A DNA stretch of 64,000 nucleotides from Dermatophagoides farinae (taxonomy: Eukaryota > Arthropoda > Arachnida > Sarcoptiformes > Pyroglyphidae). The notes under the pieces were generated by a model, which saw nothing but the letters and a program-made list of their open reading frames with translations, had not been told where the DNA came from and did not search any database. The DNA is taken from the NCBI RefSeq assembly GCF_024713945.1, contig NC_134685.1:930001-994000 (forward strand), written 5' to 3'. Numbering within the stretch: the first letter of the stretch is position 1; each line of letters begins with the position of its first letter. The translations under genes were made by a program, and so were the position numbers. Below are positions 24,363 to 37,729 of this stretch, piece by piece.

Positions 24363-24991
24363 GTAGGTGTAAATCTTTTTTTCCTGGTTCGAGCAAATTA
24401 AGAAATTCCATGAATCAACAACGATGTTTGTGTTTTGAGCAATTTCAAAATGTTTTTTTGTTGTTGTTTCAATGTTTATTTTGTTCAAATAATTTTGTTG
24501 TTGTTGTTGTTTATTTGTTTGTTTGTTTGGTTGGTTGACCGATGTGTTCGGGTGTTGTTGGTTGATCTATAGGTTGTCTATATTTTGAATAAATAAAGAT
24601 TATTATTATTATGAAAAAAAAAAACAAAAACAAACTAACCAGATTAAACGTGTGTGTGTTGTGTATGTTTAGGTTGTGTCAAGTTGTAACAATCTTACCG
24701 TTACGAATTTTTCCAATTATCATCAACAATTTTTTGGAATTTTTGTTGTTGTTGTTGTCGTTTGATTTGTATTATATATTTTTATAAATACATTGATGAT
24801 GATGATGAATTCAAATCAATCAATATTTACAAAACAATCATTAAAAAAAAATATTTTTCTTTCTCATTTTTTTTCGGTGTGTTTTTAAATCAAAAAAAAA
24901 CAAACAAAATTCTTTCATAATCAATAAATTTTTTTTTGAACAAAAACAATTCACCAAGAGTTATCCGTACAAATATCGAATCGAACATCAG

Positions 24992-26619
24992 TCATCTATC
25001 AACCATCGATAGTATCGGCTGCAGTAGCAGCTGCCGATATCGTTCCTAATATCGTTTCATCAGCTACGTCATTGATTTCATCGGCTAATCATAATGATCA
25101 AATATTAGCAACGACAACGACAACATCGTCTTTGACGACGACGGCCACAACGGATTCAAAAACGCAATTAAAATTATTATCACGATCAACAGTAACGGAT
25201 ATTCAACAACAACAACAGCAGCAGCAGCAACAACAACAAAGAATTTCAACGGAAACGGTACAGAATCTGATTAATCATCATCATCATCAACAGCAGCAGC
25301 AGCAACAACAACAACAACAACAACAACATCATGAACAACAACAACAACAATCATCAACAAATACTACCGTACAGGATTTGGCAAACAATGATGGTGCTGG
25401 TGATGAAAAAACTAAACCACCATATTCATATGTTGCACTCATAACGATGGCCATACAAAGTACACCAGAAAAACGTTTACCATTATCAAGTATTTATGAA
25501 TTCATTTATACAAAATATCCATTCTATAAAAAAGAAGAAAAAGGATGGCAAAATAGTATTCGACATAATCTTAGCCTAAATGATTGTTTTATTAAAATTC
25601 CACGTGAAGAAACAAATACATCTGAACGGAAAGGTAATAATTGGGCATTACATCCATTATTTGAAAATATGTTCGAAGAAGGAAATTATAGAAGAAGAAA
25701 AAAGATTAAAAAAAATCGTCATAATCATCCATATGATACGAAATTATATCCATCATTGACACATCATAAACATCAAAATCATCATACACATTCGAATCAA
25801 TCAACTGGAATGATTTCTCATCAATCAGCATATGCTGATCGTCGTGTTCATCATATTGGCCATTCAAATACATCGGCAATTACATTGGCTGCAGCACATG
25901 CACATGGAATGGTTCCAACAAATTTAGCACCAATACCGGCATCAACATTTACATTATCAAATGATCGTACAATGATTGGTAATGTAAATGATTCAACTGG
26001 AACAGTATCAGCAACAGGTATGAATACTGTTCGCCATCATTCACATCATTCACATCATCATCATACTGGTTATTTTAATAATCCATATCATCAAACATCT
26101 GGTACATCAACAAATTCATCATCGATTAATGATGCTGCTACTTATTGGTCATTACCTAGCCTACAATATAGGTATGATTAACAAAGAAATTTTTTTCAAA
26201 ATTCGAATTTAAAATTTTTTTCTTTTTTTTCAAAATGAATTAGTACAAATCCATCATCAGCTACTACATATGGATCAACAAACAATGCATTCAATTCTTG
26301 TCCATCAACAATCAATTTAACGACAGCCACAACAGCAACATCGACAAATACAAATAATTCAACAACATTGGTGACATCATTTGTTGAACATCGTGCAGCA
26401 GCAGCAGCCGCTGCTGCTGCTGCGGCCGCTGCGGTTGCAAGAAATGTATCATCCAACGAACTTTGTGGTACTGGTGGTGGTGGTGGTGGTGATGTAACAA
26501 ATGATGGTACAACATCATCCGGTTCTACAGTGGCTACATCCACTGGAATTTTACCACCAATTCTATTTGGCAATGCTAATGCTATGATACATCCACAATT
26601 TCGTTATAATCCATATTGA
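24992..26619 (+). CDS. FOXL2-like forkhead transcription factor (5' end unresolved)
   Basis: The frame is open from about 24946 and is spliced at 26171 (AG-GTATGA) to 26244-26619. The forkhead domain lies at about 25414-25710: [33 protein letters not shown] (recognition helix) and [21 protein letters not shown] and GNYRRR point to FoxL2 over FoxL1, where YIALI and a GKG-type wing are usual. The N-terminal part has two poly-Gln tracts (25203-25240 and 25291-25350) and His runs. The last exon carries a 13-residue poly-Ala tract at 26396-26434, a Gly run and an NPY terminus. It is a nuclear sequence-specific transcription factor. The coding start is not in this frame, so at least one 5' exon is missing from the call (see the candidate at 24308). 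Confidence 0.85.
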
Positions 26620-27095
26620 AAATATTGAATTGGGATCTTTTTTTTTTTTTTTTTTACACGAATTTTTTACCAAAAAATTTTTTTTTGTTGTCAACAAATG
26701 AATGCCGTCAATACTTTACTATGTTTTTAAAAAAAAAAATATTACAAATTAAAATTTAAGAAAAAAAAATACCGGCAATTAAATTAAAATGATGATGATG
26801 ATGATTGAAAACTTTTCAAATGACCAGTGTTTGTGTTTATTGTTGAATAAACTGGATATATTATCGGTATTTCTGGATCATGATGATGATTATGTTTCGG
26901 TTTGTTTTGTGATATATGATTTTTATCTTATTTAGCTGAGCTATGAAAATAAGTCATCTACAATTTTGATGTGTGTACACGTGTGTGTGTTGATTTTTTT
27001 TTTTAAATTTTTTCGGAATATTTCTTGGCACGTTGGTTTCTGTTTTGTTTTGTCTTATTTTTGGTTGAATTATTATTATGATGATGATGATCAGG
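26620..27095. other. Tail-to-tail spacer between forkhead and ABCG genes
   Basis: 476 bp holding the 3' untranslated sequences of both genes: T-runs at 26639-26655, A-runs at 26731 and 26761, (GAT)n at 26791-26803 and 27078-27091. Nothing coding. Confidence 0.5.
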
Positions 27096-29998
27096 TCAAC
27101 AGGTGGTTGGTTTACGTGAATATCGTAATACAAGATATCCCATTAATCGAAATAATAATAGAAATAATAACAATATTATTGTATTGAACCATATTGGTAA
27201 TGGTTTAGTATCTGGATTCATTAGATCTAAATTTGATTCCAATTCAAATTTTGGAATGTATGCAGATTTTTTATCCAATGATTGATTACAATATTGGAAT
27301 TTCGATAACGATTCGGAACATCTAGATTTAAATGATTGTAGAAAAAAGATTAAGATTAAAAGGGCCAACAAACAAAAAACTTTAATTTTAAACTTACCTG
27401 AGATTTGTTCCACCAAATTCAATTAGCTGCATATTTTGAAATGCATAATAAATAATAGAAAAATAACGTGTCCATGAAAGCCATGATGGTATAGCTGCAT
27501 AATAACCGGCAAATAACATTGTTGATAATGAATATAATGCCGAAATGGTAACGGAAACTTCAATATTTGAACACAATGCACCGATAAATAGGCCAAAACT
27601 TTGAGCACAAATTATTGATATGATAAGAAAAAACCATAAATAAATGGCCGTAATGAAACAAGTCCATCCTAACATTGGATATGATATGATAAAGAATACG
27701 GTTGGCAATGCAATGGTAAGAGGTAATTCCCCAATCATTTTAGCAATATAATATGCAGATAATCTATAAGCACCGGATGATCGTTCCTTATTAATAACTT
27801 GACGTTCAGGTGGGAATGATAATAATGCTTGAAATAGGCCAAATTGCATCCAATAAGTAGTGGCTGTTATTGATATAATAATAATAAAATTGTAGAAAAA
27901 AAAACAAAGAAAAAATCTTACCAAAAAACATCCAACCACGAATATCATTCATTGTATCTTCTTTGCGTTCAATTTGAAACCAAAGTAATCCAACAACCAA
28001 TGCCAGACCAATAGTTTGAATCCAATTCAATTTCGATAACATTCGATGTCGTGCTTCAAGAAAATTTCGTTCAGTCAATACTTTGACCTGTGTCCATAAT
28101 GTTGTTGGCCATTTACGTTCCTTATTATTATTCGAATGTTCAATTTCACCATTTGCCATTATTTTCGAATGATGATGATTATGGTTTTTCTTCGTTTCAC
28201 ATTCATCACGAATATAAGAATTTGATGAAAATGTAGAGCTACGATCAGACCAAGATGACCGACCCGAATCATTATCGCTTGGAAATTTATGATGATTATA
28301 ATCAGATGAATGATGATGATGATGGTGGTGGTGGTCATCATCGTGATGATGGTCATCATGATGTGGATGATCATGAACATCAATGGTTTGAAGATCAATT
28401 TTTTTCAATATTTTCGGTGATTTAGGTAATTCTTTAGCTGCATCAATAATTTTCAAATGACAATCATTATCTTTAATTTTTTCCAATATAAATTCAGCCG
28501 GATTATAATGTATATTGATACAATAACCAATACGAGTGAAAAATGGTACAACATCATGTGTATTGCCAAAATAAGCCGATTGACCATTAGACAGTAGCAA
28601 TAAATTATCCAACATGTAAAACATTTTCGATGACGGTTGATGTATAGACATGATAATCGTTTTCTTTCGTTTTAGGGCAAAATTTTTCAATATTTGTATC
28701 AATTTATGTGCTGTACATGAATCAAGGCCAGATGTTGGTTCCTATGAGCAAAATCGATTAACATTGTGATTGCTAAGCCAAAAATTTGATTATACTTACA
28801 TCAAGAATCAAAACACTTGGATTTGTCAACAATTCACAGGCAATATTTGCTCGTTTCTTTTCACCACCTGATAGGCCACGATGACAAATGTCACCGATTA
28901 CTAAAAAAAAATGAAGGGTTTGTCGAATGAGAAAACTTGAAAATGAAAATAACGATAACATTGACTTACTTGTATTTTCACAATTTTTTAGCTGCAATTC
29001 TTCAATTATTTTATCAACCAATGTTAATTTTTCATTATTCATCATCGATTCTGGCAATCGAAGTCTTGCCGTATACTTTGAATTGAATTGAATTGAAAAA
29101 AATTGAAAAATAACAAAAATTAATTCCAACATTCATGGATAGATGTCATTGGTTTCAATTTTTTTTCACGGTTTGAATTTAAACGAAAAATTTTCCCGCC
29201 CATTTTTTTTTTATCCATCCACTTACCATTAATGTTTGTTTCAATGTAAGATTTGGAAAAAATATATCCTGTTGTAGTACATAACATATACGGACGACGA
29301 AGTTGTTTATTCATCGATTGTCCATTCATTGATATATCACCACTGATTGATGGTTTTGTACGTCCACTTAATATATTTAAAAATGTTGTTTTACCACTAC
29401 CGGATGGACCCATAATGGCCAATATTTGACCAGGGCTAGCATAGCCATCAATATTTGAAAGAATTGAACGATAATTTGATGATGACGATGATAACGTTGA
29501 TGATCGGCCACCATTATTACAATCTTTTATACAATGATGATCATATTTAATTGAATGTGATATTTGTTTGAATATTAATTCAATTTCATTATAATTATTA
29601 TTATTCAATGGTTTATGTAGTAGACCATCATCATGATGATGATGATCATGGACAACAAAATCATCATCAACTTGACAATCATCATCAATATTTAAAAATG
29701 TTTCATTATCATGATGATGATGATGATGATGATGATGAGAATGATGATGATGATCATTATTATTCTTATTATCATAGGAATCAACATTAGCCATTATAAT
29801 ATGTTGCGTTGAAAACTGTGTTAATGGATCATCACAAATATCAATTGATGATTCATATGATTGATGATGATGATGGCGATGATGAAGATTCGAATTATTC
29901 ATTTCGATATCACCGTTATTTGATGATGATGATGATGATGACGGTGATGATTCTTGATGGTCATGTTGTTGTTGTTGTTGTTCGATGAAATAAGACAT
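27096..29998 (-). CDS. ABCG (White-type) half-transporter with a +1 frame disruption, 6 exons
   Basis: Exons on the minus strand: 29998-29227, 29075-28970, 28900-28800, 28741-27922, 27863-27398, 27321-27096. The nucleotide-binding domain comes first, as in the G subfamily: Walker A GPSGSGKT, a Q-loop region ([19 protein letters not shown]), signature LSGGEKKR, Walker B VLILD split by an intron from EPTSGLDS, and the switch HQPSS. About six membrane segments follow. One surplus base at 29292-29293 (CGTCCGTATATG where CGTCGTATATG is expected) breaks the frame just before the Q-loop; the summed exons (2491 nt) are one over a multiple of three. Without it the protein has 829 residues. His-rich runs occur in the N-terminal region (29690-29760) and the linker (28305-28375). 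Substrate unknown; it must dimerise to work. Confidence 0.9.
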
Positions 29999-32900
29999 TT
30001 TTCTGTAATTTGAAAAACGGAATAAATTCAAAGTTCCACATACACACACACAAACAATCGATATGTGTGTGTGTGTGTCGATGTACACCTCCAGATCAAA
30101 TGATCAAAATGTTACTGGAACTGGAAAATTTTTTTTTTGTTTTGTTTTGTTTTGTTTCTTTCGATGATTCGATACGAAGGAAGATTGTTTAAGGACCGGT
30201 CATTCAGTAATACACACACACACAAATATACTCTACTACCCGAATGGTACCGTGATACACCTTTTTTTTGTTTGTTTGATGTTTTTTTTTCTTTCTTTCT
30301 TCTCATTATATTTGGTGACCGAGTGACTCAGTGACCTTTCTGTCTCTCTCTCTCTCTCTCTTCTTTATTTTGTTCTCTGAATCTTTATTTCTCACACACA
30401 CACACACACACAAATACTCTCTGAATTGGAATTTCTTCTTTATATTCATTCAGGATGTTTTTGATTATAGAACTTTTGATATAAATGAGAAACAAAAAAA
30501 GAGAGAGAGACTGTTTGTTTGATGATGATGATGATGATTATGTTTAGAAGAAACAAGATTTCTTTCTTGATGATCGAGGGTATTCTTAACAATGAAGCCA
30601 AGTTAGTTTTTGGTCAAACGACTAAAGTATAGCCACAGTATAACACAAAAAAAAATAATTATAATTAGCAAAAGATCAATGAGATCAAAGTATTGATTGA
30701 TTATAAATTGAATTCAAATTATAATTGATAATGATGATGATGATGATGTGAATTTGATGTTTTTTTTTTCGCGCGCACACACACACACACACACAAACAA
30801 CTACACGCCAATGACCGAATTTATATACATGTGTACGGAATATGAATTCAAATGATAAATACGGCATGGCATTTTAGAAGCCGGCTTACAAATACACACA
30901 TTGTATATATGCAATGAATATAGAAGACATTTTGATCTTTCGGATCGCTGTTTTTTTTTTTGGTTGGGTCATATAAAAAAAAATTTGAAACCTACCAACA
31001 CACACAAATACAATTCATACATTCATACATACCATATATGAACTACTAGTAACCGAAATTTCTTTCTTCCTTTTTTTTTTTGTCCATAGGGCCAGACAGA
31101 TAAAATAATATGCATATGTTTGTGTTTCTGAAAATGTTGAGAATGTTGGCAATGTATAGAGATCAATCAACTGGTTGCAATCATGATGGTATAGTATGAT
31201 CATTGTTGGTGGTTATAAAAATGACTGCGGTTTACACACACACACACACATACACACACACACATTTTTGGTAAATGGTTGATGATGTTGATGGCAATGG
31301 GGTGGTAGTGATGGTGAAAGGCGGTAGTAGTAGGAGGTGGTGGAGGAGGAGGAGGAGGGATATAAATTATTTGAATAGGAAAAAAAAATTTTTTTTTTGT
31401 TGTTTTTTATGATGGTGGTAAAAAAAAAGAACAAAGAGAAGGATCAATGTGTGTGTGTGTGTAAGTGTGTGTTTTGAGAAAGAAAAAACCAACCAACGAA
31501 AGGCCACCGAGAAAGGTCAAAATAAGCCACGCGAGATCCGAAAAAAAAGATTTTCAATCAATTTTTTTTTGTCATTTTGGATCGATGACATTTGCAAAGC
31601 AAAAAAACAAAAAAAAACGAATTTTTTTCAATCAGAATTCACAGAATAATTCTTTTGATGATTCGAATCGATTGTAATGACAATAATCGATTGTTTAATC
31701 AAACGATAGTGTATATGGTTCTATATGTTAAGTTTTTTTCATTCCATTTTCCCTCTCTCTGTTTCAGGTCATTGTCACCGGGATAGATTTAAATTTAGAA
31801 AAAAAAAACTAAAAGAAATGACCATGGACCATGTGTGTGAAAGAGATGTGTCAGGTGTGTGTCTACATATATATCATAACGATGATGATGAATATTAATA
31901 ATAAAATGACCTAAATGACATCGGTCAGCCGGCTAGCCGGCCGGCAATCCTGTCAACCATAGACAATAATCAAGAAAAACCTTGAAATCCATACACACAC
32001 TGGTGGTGACAAAAATGTTTTTTTTTTCATATTTTTTTTCTTTCTTTGATTTGACTTTATTTATTTTTTTTCTCACTCGTTTTTGTTGTTGTTGTTGTCG
32101 TCGTTGTTGTTGTTTTGTTTCATATATTCCAGATGTAAGATGTATACACGCAACCAGATCGATCGATCGATCGATTCATCTATCCATCGATAACAATGTG
32201 TGAAAAAAAAAATTTTTGTTTTTTTTTTGAAAAGAAAAATTCATATTTATAACCACAAAATCATGGACAATGGTCAGTGATGATGATGATGATGATGACC
32301 TCGGTAGGTCATGAACATTGGCAATCGGTAATATTGTTGTTGTTGTTGTTGTTTGATGAATGATGTCATCGCGAAAAAAAAAATTATAATCAAATATAAT
32401 AAAAAAGAAGAAGAAAACAAAAAACGGCAGCTGATCATCATCATCGTCGTCATAAGAGAGCGAGAATGAATGAAAAAAAAAAATTGACTATCAAGGTCTT
32501 ATGCTGACCAATGTCCAGATATCGATATTTTTATTTTTTATTTTTTTTTTGTCAATGAAGATCGATCAATTGCAAAATTCAAAATCGAATGTTTTTTTGT
32601 TTTGTTTTGTTTCGAGTTGTTTATGTGACCGGTGTGTGTGTGTGTGCTGTTATTTACGGTTGTTGTTGTTGTTGTTTTTTACAATGGACAATGGACAACA
32701 ACAACAACAAAAAACGAAAAAAAAAAATTTCTTCAATCAAGCCGGACATTTGTGGATATATTGGTCACAATTTCAGGTCATTTATAAGGTTCATTTCATT
32801 CATCAAAAAAAAAAAAACGAATTGAATTCATTCATTCATTCATTCATATAATAAGACAAGCCTCTTGTGTGTGTGTGTGTGTGTTACAGTGGCCAAAGAC

Positions 32901-33000
32901 GATTACTATCGATCGATTATGGTACGTGTATTTTTTTTTCTAGTTTACCAGGTCAAAGTGCATACACACAAATCTTTCATTCTTTCACTCTCCTATTCTC
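29999..33000. other. Gene-poor region, part 1
   Basis: First third of a roughly 9.4 kb stretch without a supported gene. It holds (GT)n at 30065-30078, (TC)n at 30343-30360, (CA)n at 30394-30411, 30776-30794, 31234-31249 and 31255-31264, a G-rich purine tract at 31318-31361 (possible G-quadruplex), a 14-bp GC palindrome at 31928-31941, GATC repeats at 32158-32175, and (GTT)n at 32080-32113. The part next to 29998 is presumably the ABCG promoter. Every open frame here is repeat-derived. Confidence 0.5.
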
Positions 33001-33683
33001 TCTCTCTCTCTCTCTCTCTCCCACTTTCTTTTTTTTCTTTGTACAACTAATAATATTTTCTTCTTTCTCTTCCGATCATCATGATTATCATCATCATCAT
33101 CATCATCATCATCATTGTGGTGATATAAATCTAGAATTTTCTTGTGAACAACGATAATTTCTCAAATGGCCATTATTATTATTATATGGAACAATCATAA
33201 TAAATAACAGAAACATTTTGGTTTCATATATACGTATATATGGATGTCCATTGCTGTCATTTTCGTTAACCGCCACCGCAGGTGTACAAATTACTACACA
33301 CACACACACACACATGGTCTGCCAAAAAAAAAATATTATAACGATCATCATCATCACCACTTTTCATTTCATTTCAATTCATTTCATCCATATTGCAATC
33401 CAATATCTTATACATACATGTGGCCAATATTTCTTGTACATACACATCTTGGTTGCAGATTTGAATTTTTTTTTTGTTTTGTTTCTGTTGGTACCAAGAA
33501 CGGAACAAACCAACGATGATTATGATTATGATGATGATCATTCAGTGGTTGATGTTGACGATGATGTTGATGATGTCAATGGCCTTCTTTTTTCTGCTTT
33601 TCAATGAAGGTCGGCCTATGTTCTGTTCTGTTCTGTATTTTTTTTTTCTCGGTTCCGACGTTTGAAATTTGTTTCAACGACGT

Positions 33684-33748
<65 letters not shown>

Positions 33749-35954
33749 CAAACCAACCGAATAGTTCATTTTTTGTTTCGTCTTCATCATTTTGTTGGCT
33801 CATAGAAATTTGCCTAGCGGCAATTTTTTTTTCTTCTTCTGTGTTCATTTATGTCAGCGATTTCCAACGACGATGATGATGATGATGATTAGAATGGCTA
33901 GAACCAATATGTGTGTTTGACTGTATTGCATGTGATTTGTTCACTTTCTTTTTCATTTTTTTTAGGATTTAAAATATTTTTTTTTTTGTTTTGTTTTGCT
34001 ATGGCTTCTGTCTTTTTTTTTCTGGATCGATCCAAAAACGGTATGTATGTGTGAGTGTGTGAATGAATAAAAAATAAAAAACGAACGAAACTGGACAAAC
34101 AAAATTAATTCACTATAAAAGTCAGTCAATCACACACACACACATGCACAATCGGTCAGTTTGAATATATTCATGTGAATCATGATTGTTACTGGCTATT
34201 CAAATTGAAATTTTTTTTTCCTGGAATTTTACAATTTATCGTCCTGATCATCATTGTGATCTGAATCATCCCATAATAGTAGCAACTGTCGTTTCCGCGA
34301 CCTATATATATCCCTAGAGGTCTCAATGTTGATATTTGAACTTTGGTATATCGAATATTTGCATGTATTCGACAGGAAAAAAAAATAATATTCATGGCTA
34401 GAATGAATGAATAAATGAATGAATGTGAACCAACGAAACAAAACAAAAAAAAAATTAGGCCAATCAGCCACATCCCAATTTAAGGTAATATTTCGCTGGT
34501 ATGCCAATATGCGATAAACGAAATGAAAAACCAAAAAAAGAACCAAAAAAACGATTCTGAAATTGCCAAAAAAAAACACAAACACACACACAAGGTCCAG
34601 ATTTTTTTTTCTCTCTCATTAACGTCCGTTGTTGTTATGTGAACCGTTTTTTTTCCTTTTTTTGATGAATTTATTTGCCTTCCAGCCAATTTATGTATAT
34701 ATCATTGTCTATGAATTCATTCATTCACTCATTTAATCGTTCTATTTCTTTTTTTACCTTTGACCTGATATGCACGTGGTATGAATGTGTATGTATGTGT
34801 GTGTGTGTGTGTGTGTGTGCGGTCAATGATCATCAACATTTATACAACCGACAAATGGAATGGAATGAATGACTGAATGAAACAAAAAAAATTTCAATCT
34901 TTTTTTTCACTAGAAAAAATCAAAACTGTTCTATTTGGTTGAATTGAAAAAAGAAAAATTCCTGAATTGTTTTGGACCATCATCGTCATCATCATCAGAT
35001 GATATCATTCATTCAATGGTGACGATGATAATGATGATGATGATGATAAATGTGCAAAAAAAAAGAAAAGGAAAAAGAAAAAGACGACGAATTTGGTTGT
35101 CAACAATTGTGTGTGTGTGCGTTTGGATTTTTTTTTTTTTTTTTTTGTTCTTTCTTTACACAAATTCAAAGATCATCATCATATAATGATATACAATACA
35201 CACACACACACAGAAATAGACAAATAATGAACACACACACACACAAAAAAAAGGTCATCGACATTCGATTTTTCCTTTTCTTCATTTTTTTTTCTTGGTA
35301 ACAATTTTTTTTTGAACCAAAAAAAAAATCAAAAATCAAAAATGAATCCAATGAGCCTATGACATTCGAATTTGGAATGAAATTTTTTTTTTAGTTTTCA
35401 TCATCATCATTGATATGGTTATGGTTTGTTTGGTTGTTGCTCTAGATATAATCAAATATAAATGAAATGTGACTATATAAAACCGAGTGATAATACAAGA
35501 TATGAGATTCGTTTGACAGAAAAATCAATGAACCCTGTGTTTAACAACAACAACAACAACAACAACAACGAAAAAAATACCGGAAATTCAAACTCAAATG
35601 ACATCATCTTGAAATTGGATTAAACAAATCGAACGAAATGAGTAAATCACACACACACACACACACACATCTCTCTGGGTGTGGACTGATGAATTTCTTT
35701 CTCTCTCACACTGTAATTTGTTTCATTTAAAAAAAACTAACAATTTACCTACCTGTTGCTTATTTTTTTTTTTTTGTTTTTTCCTTCTCAATTCAAATCC
35801 TCATTTCATGAATGTTTTTCAAAGTCATTCTTTTGTTTGTTTGTTCACTTGTTGATTCATTTATGAACACATCCTCGAAACATTACAGCCGAAATTTTTT
35901 TTCTTTAAATTGAAATAAAATGGTTGAATGATGAGAAAAAAAATTAGGTGAAGG

Positions 35955-35986
<32 letters not shown>

Positions 35987-36000
35987 ACACCACCAACAAT
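33001..36000. other. Gene-poor region, part 2
   Basis: Continues the repeat-rich stretch: (CT)n to 33020, (CAT)n at 33089-33114, an 18-unit (TTG)n at 33695-33748 (poly-Gln in the minus-strand frame), (GT)n at 34798-34818, (CA)n at 35199-35212 and 35647-35670, (CAA)n at 35543-35570. A strong TATA-type motif, TATATAAAA, lies at 35474-35482 with no recognisable gene behind it; another TATAAAA is at 34114-34120. Confidence 0.5.
33695..33748. repeat. (TTG)18 trinucleotide repeat
   Basis: Uninterrupted TTG/CAA repeat of 54 bp, the longest perfect trinucleotide tract seen in the gene-poor region. It would read as poly-Gln on the minus strand, but the flanking frame resembles no protein. Confidence 0.9.
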
Positions 36001-37679
36001 GAACAAAAAACAAAAAACAAAACAAAAAAAAACATCAATAGAAAATGTGGACACTGATGATGCTGATGAATAATAAAATGAATGAATGGCTGGTTGGTTG
36101 GTTGGTTGGTTGGTTGAATGGACGGGTTAAAATAAAAAAAAAAAAAAGTTTGTCGATTGTGTGTGTGTGTGTGTGTGTGTGTGCGATTCATCTATTCAAG
36201 ACGTCCTGTTTTTGTTTTGATTCAGAAACGAAAAAAAAATTTTTTTTTTTTTTTCATTTGAAGACATCGACCATCATTTGTTGCTGTTTTTGTCGTCATA
36301 TTTTTTTTATTTTTTAATTTTTTGGTACACCTTGTTTTTTTGTTTTTTTTCGGCTGCTACCACCATCTTGTTGTTGTTTCAATTGTATGCTGTGTGTGTG
36401 TGTGTGTATACGTTGTTGTTGTTGTTGTTGTTGTGTAAAATGAATATGAATGGTGGAAAAAATAATAATAATAATAATAAAAGGAAACCAACCCGTTTGA
36501 AGGACAAATATACAGTGTTAAATCCATTCGTTCAAGTTTTATTTGTTTGTGTGTTTTTTTTTTCATGTTATCACATGATACAAACATGAACAACAACAAC
36601 AACAACAACAACAGCAACGAAAACAATCAAAAATCTCCATGTTCATATGGTTAGATTTGGTTTTTTTTTTGGTTTGTGGTCAATTCTGATCAATGGTCAG
36701 TAGAATATTCGAGGTTTTAATCGGTAAGGCTGGTCATTTTGTCACTGTTGTTTATTGATCACGATGATACCGGAAACAGAAAATTGAATAAAAAAAAAAC
36801 AAAAACTGTTTTGATGATGATGATGTTGAGTTTAATGTTCCAAAATGACAAAAAAAAAAATTTTTTTTTTTTGCCACTTTGTTTACTGTTGTGTTTGATA
36901 TGCATAAATGCAACAAGTGTGAATGAACGTATAACATTATAGGAAACAAATGTAGAAATGAACAAAAAAAAATCTCACCGAATCAAATATAGAATAAAAA
37001 ATACAAACAAACACACACACACACACACACACACATGAACAGACGAATCAATCAATGGAAAAAACATCATCATCATCATCACCGTATTTACCACCCATCT
37101 ATCATATTGGAAATATCATAACCAGCAAATTATCATCATCATGGTAACTATAAATGACTGATGATAATGGCTGATGAATAATTTACAGTTTTTTTTTTCA
37201 TCAAAAAAATTGATTGATTGATTGATTGATATTTGTTTGTGTATGATGATGATGATGATGATGATGATGTTCAAATTCAAGATTTGATTGTCAAATTGCT
37301 AAATGGATGTGGATATTTATTTCAAATTAAAATTGATGAAACAAAATAAAAAAAATTTTGAAGAAGGAAATAAGAACATCGAACACACACACACACACAC
37401 ACATGAACACATGCATAAACAGAGAAACAAACAATCAAATGAACATGTTTCAATATATATATAAAAAAAAACATTGAATGGAAAACAATGGCTCATAATG
37501 ATGATGATGATGGTGATCATTATCACTGTTGTTGTTGTCGTCGTTGTTGTTGTTGTTGTTATTTCCAAAGGTCATTCCATTTTCATTCATTTAATTCAAT
37601 TCGATTTGGTTTGGTTTTTTTTTTTGGTGGTAAATTTTGTTGATTATGGCCATTCATCATCCATTCATCGTTTGTTGAT

Positions 37680-37729
<50 letters not shown>

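Noticed and set aside
24380-24400. GGTTCGAG, reminiscent of a tRNA T-loop
   Set aside because: No matching acceptor stem, D-arm or anticodon arm around it.
31318-31361. G-rich tract as a regulatory G-quadruplex
   Set aside because: Mostly GGA/GGT repeats in a gene-poor area with no gene to act on; noted only as composition.
33576-33848. Minus-strand frame of 90 residues with a poly-Gln run
   Set aside because: It is built on the (TTG)18 repeat; flanking residues match no family and there is no exon context.
36278-36626. Overlapping frames of about 100 residues on both strands
   Set aside because: Low-complexity translations of GTT, CA and AAT repeats without start context or family resemblance.
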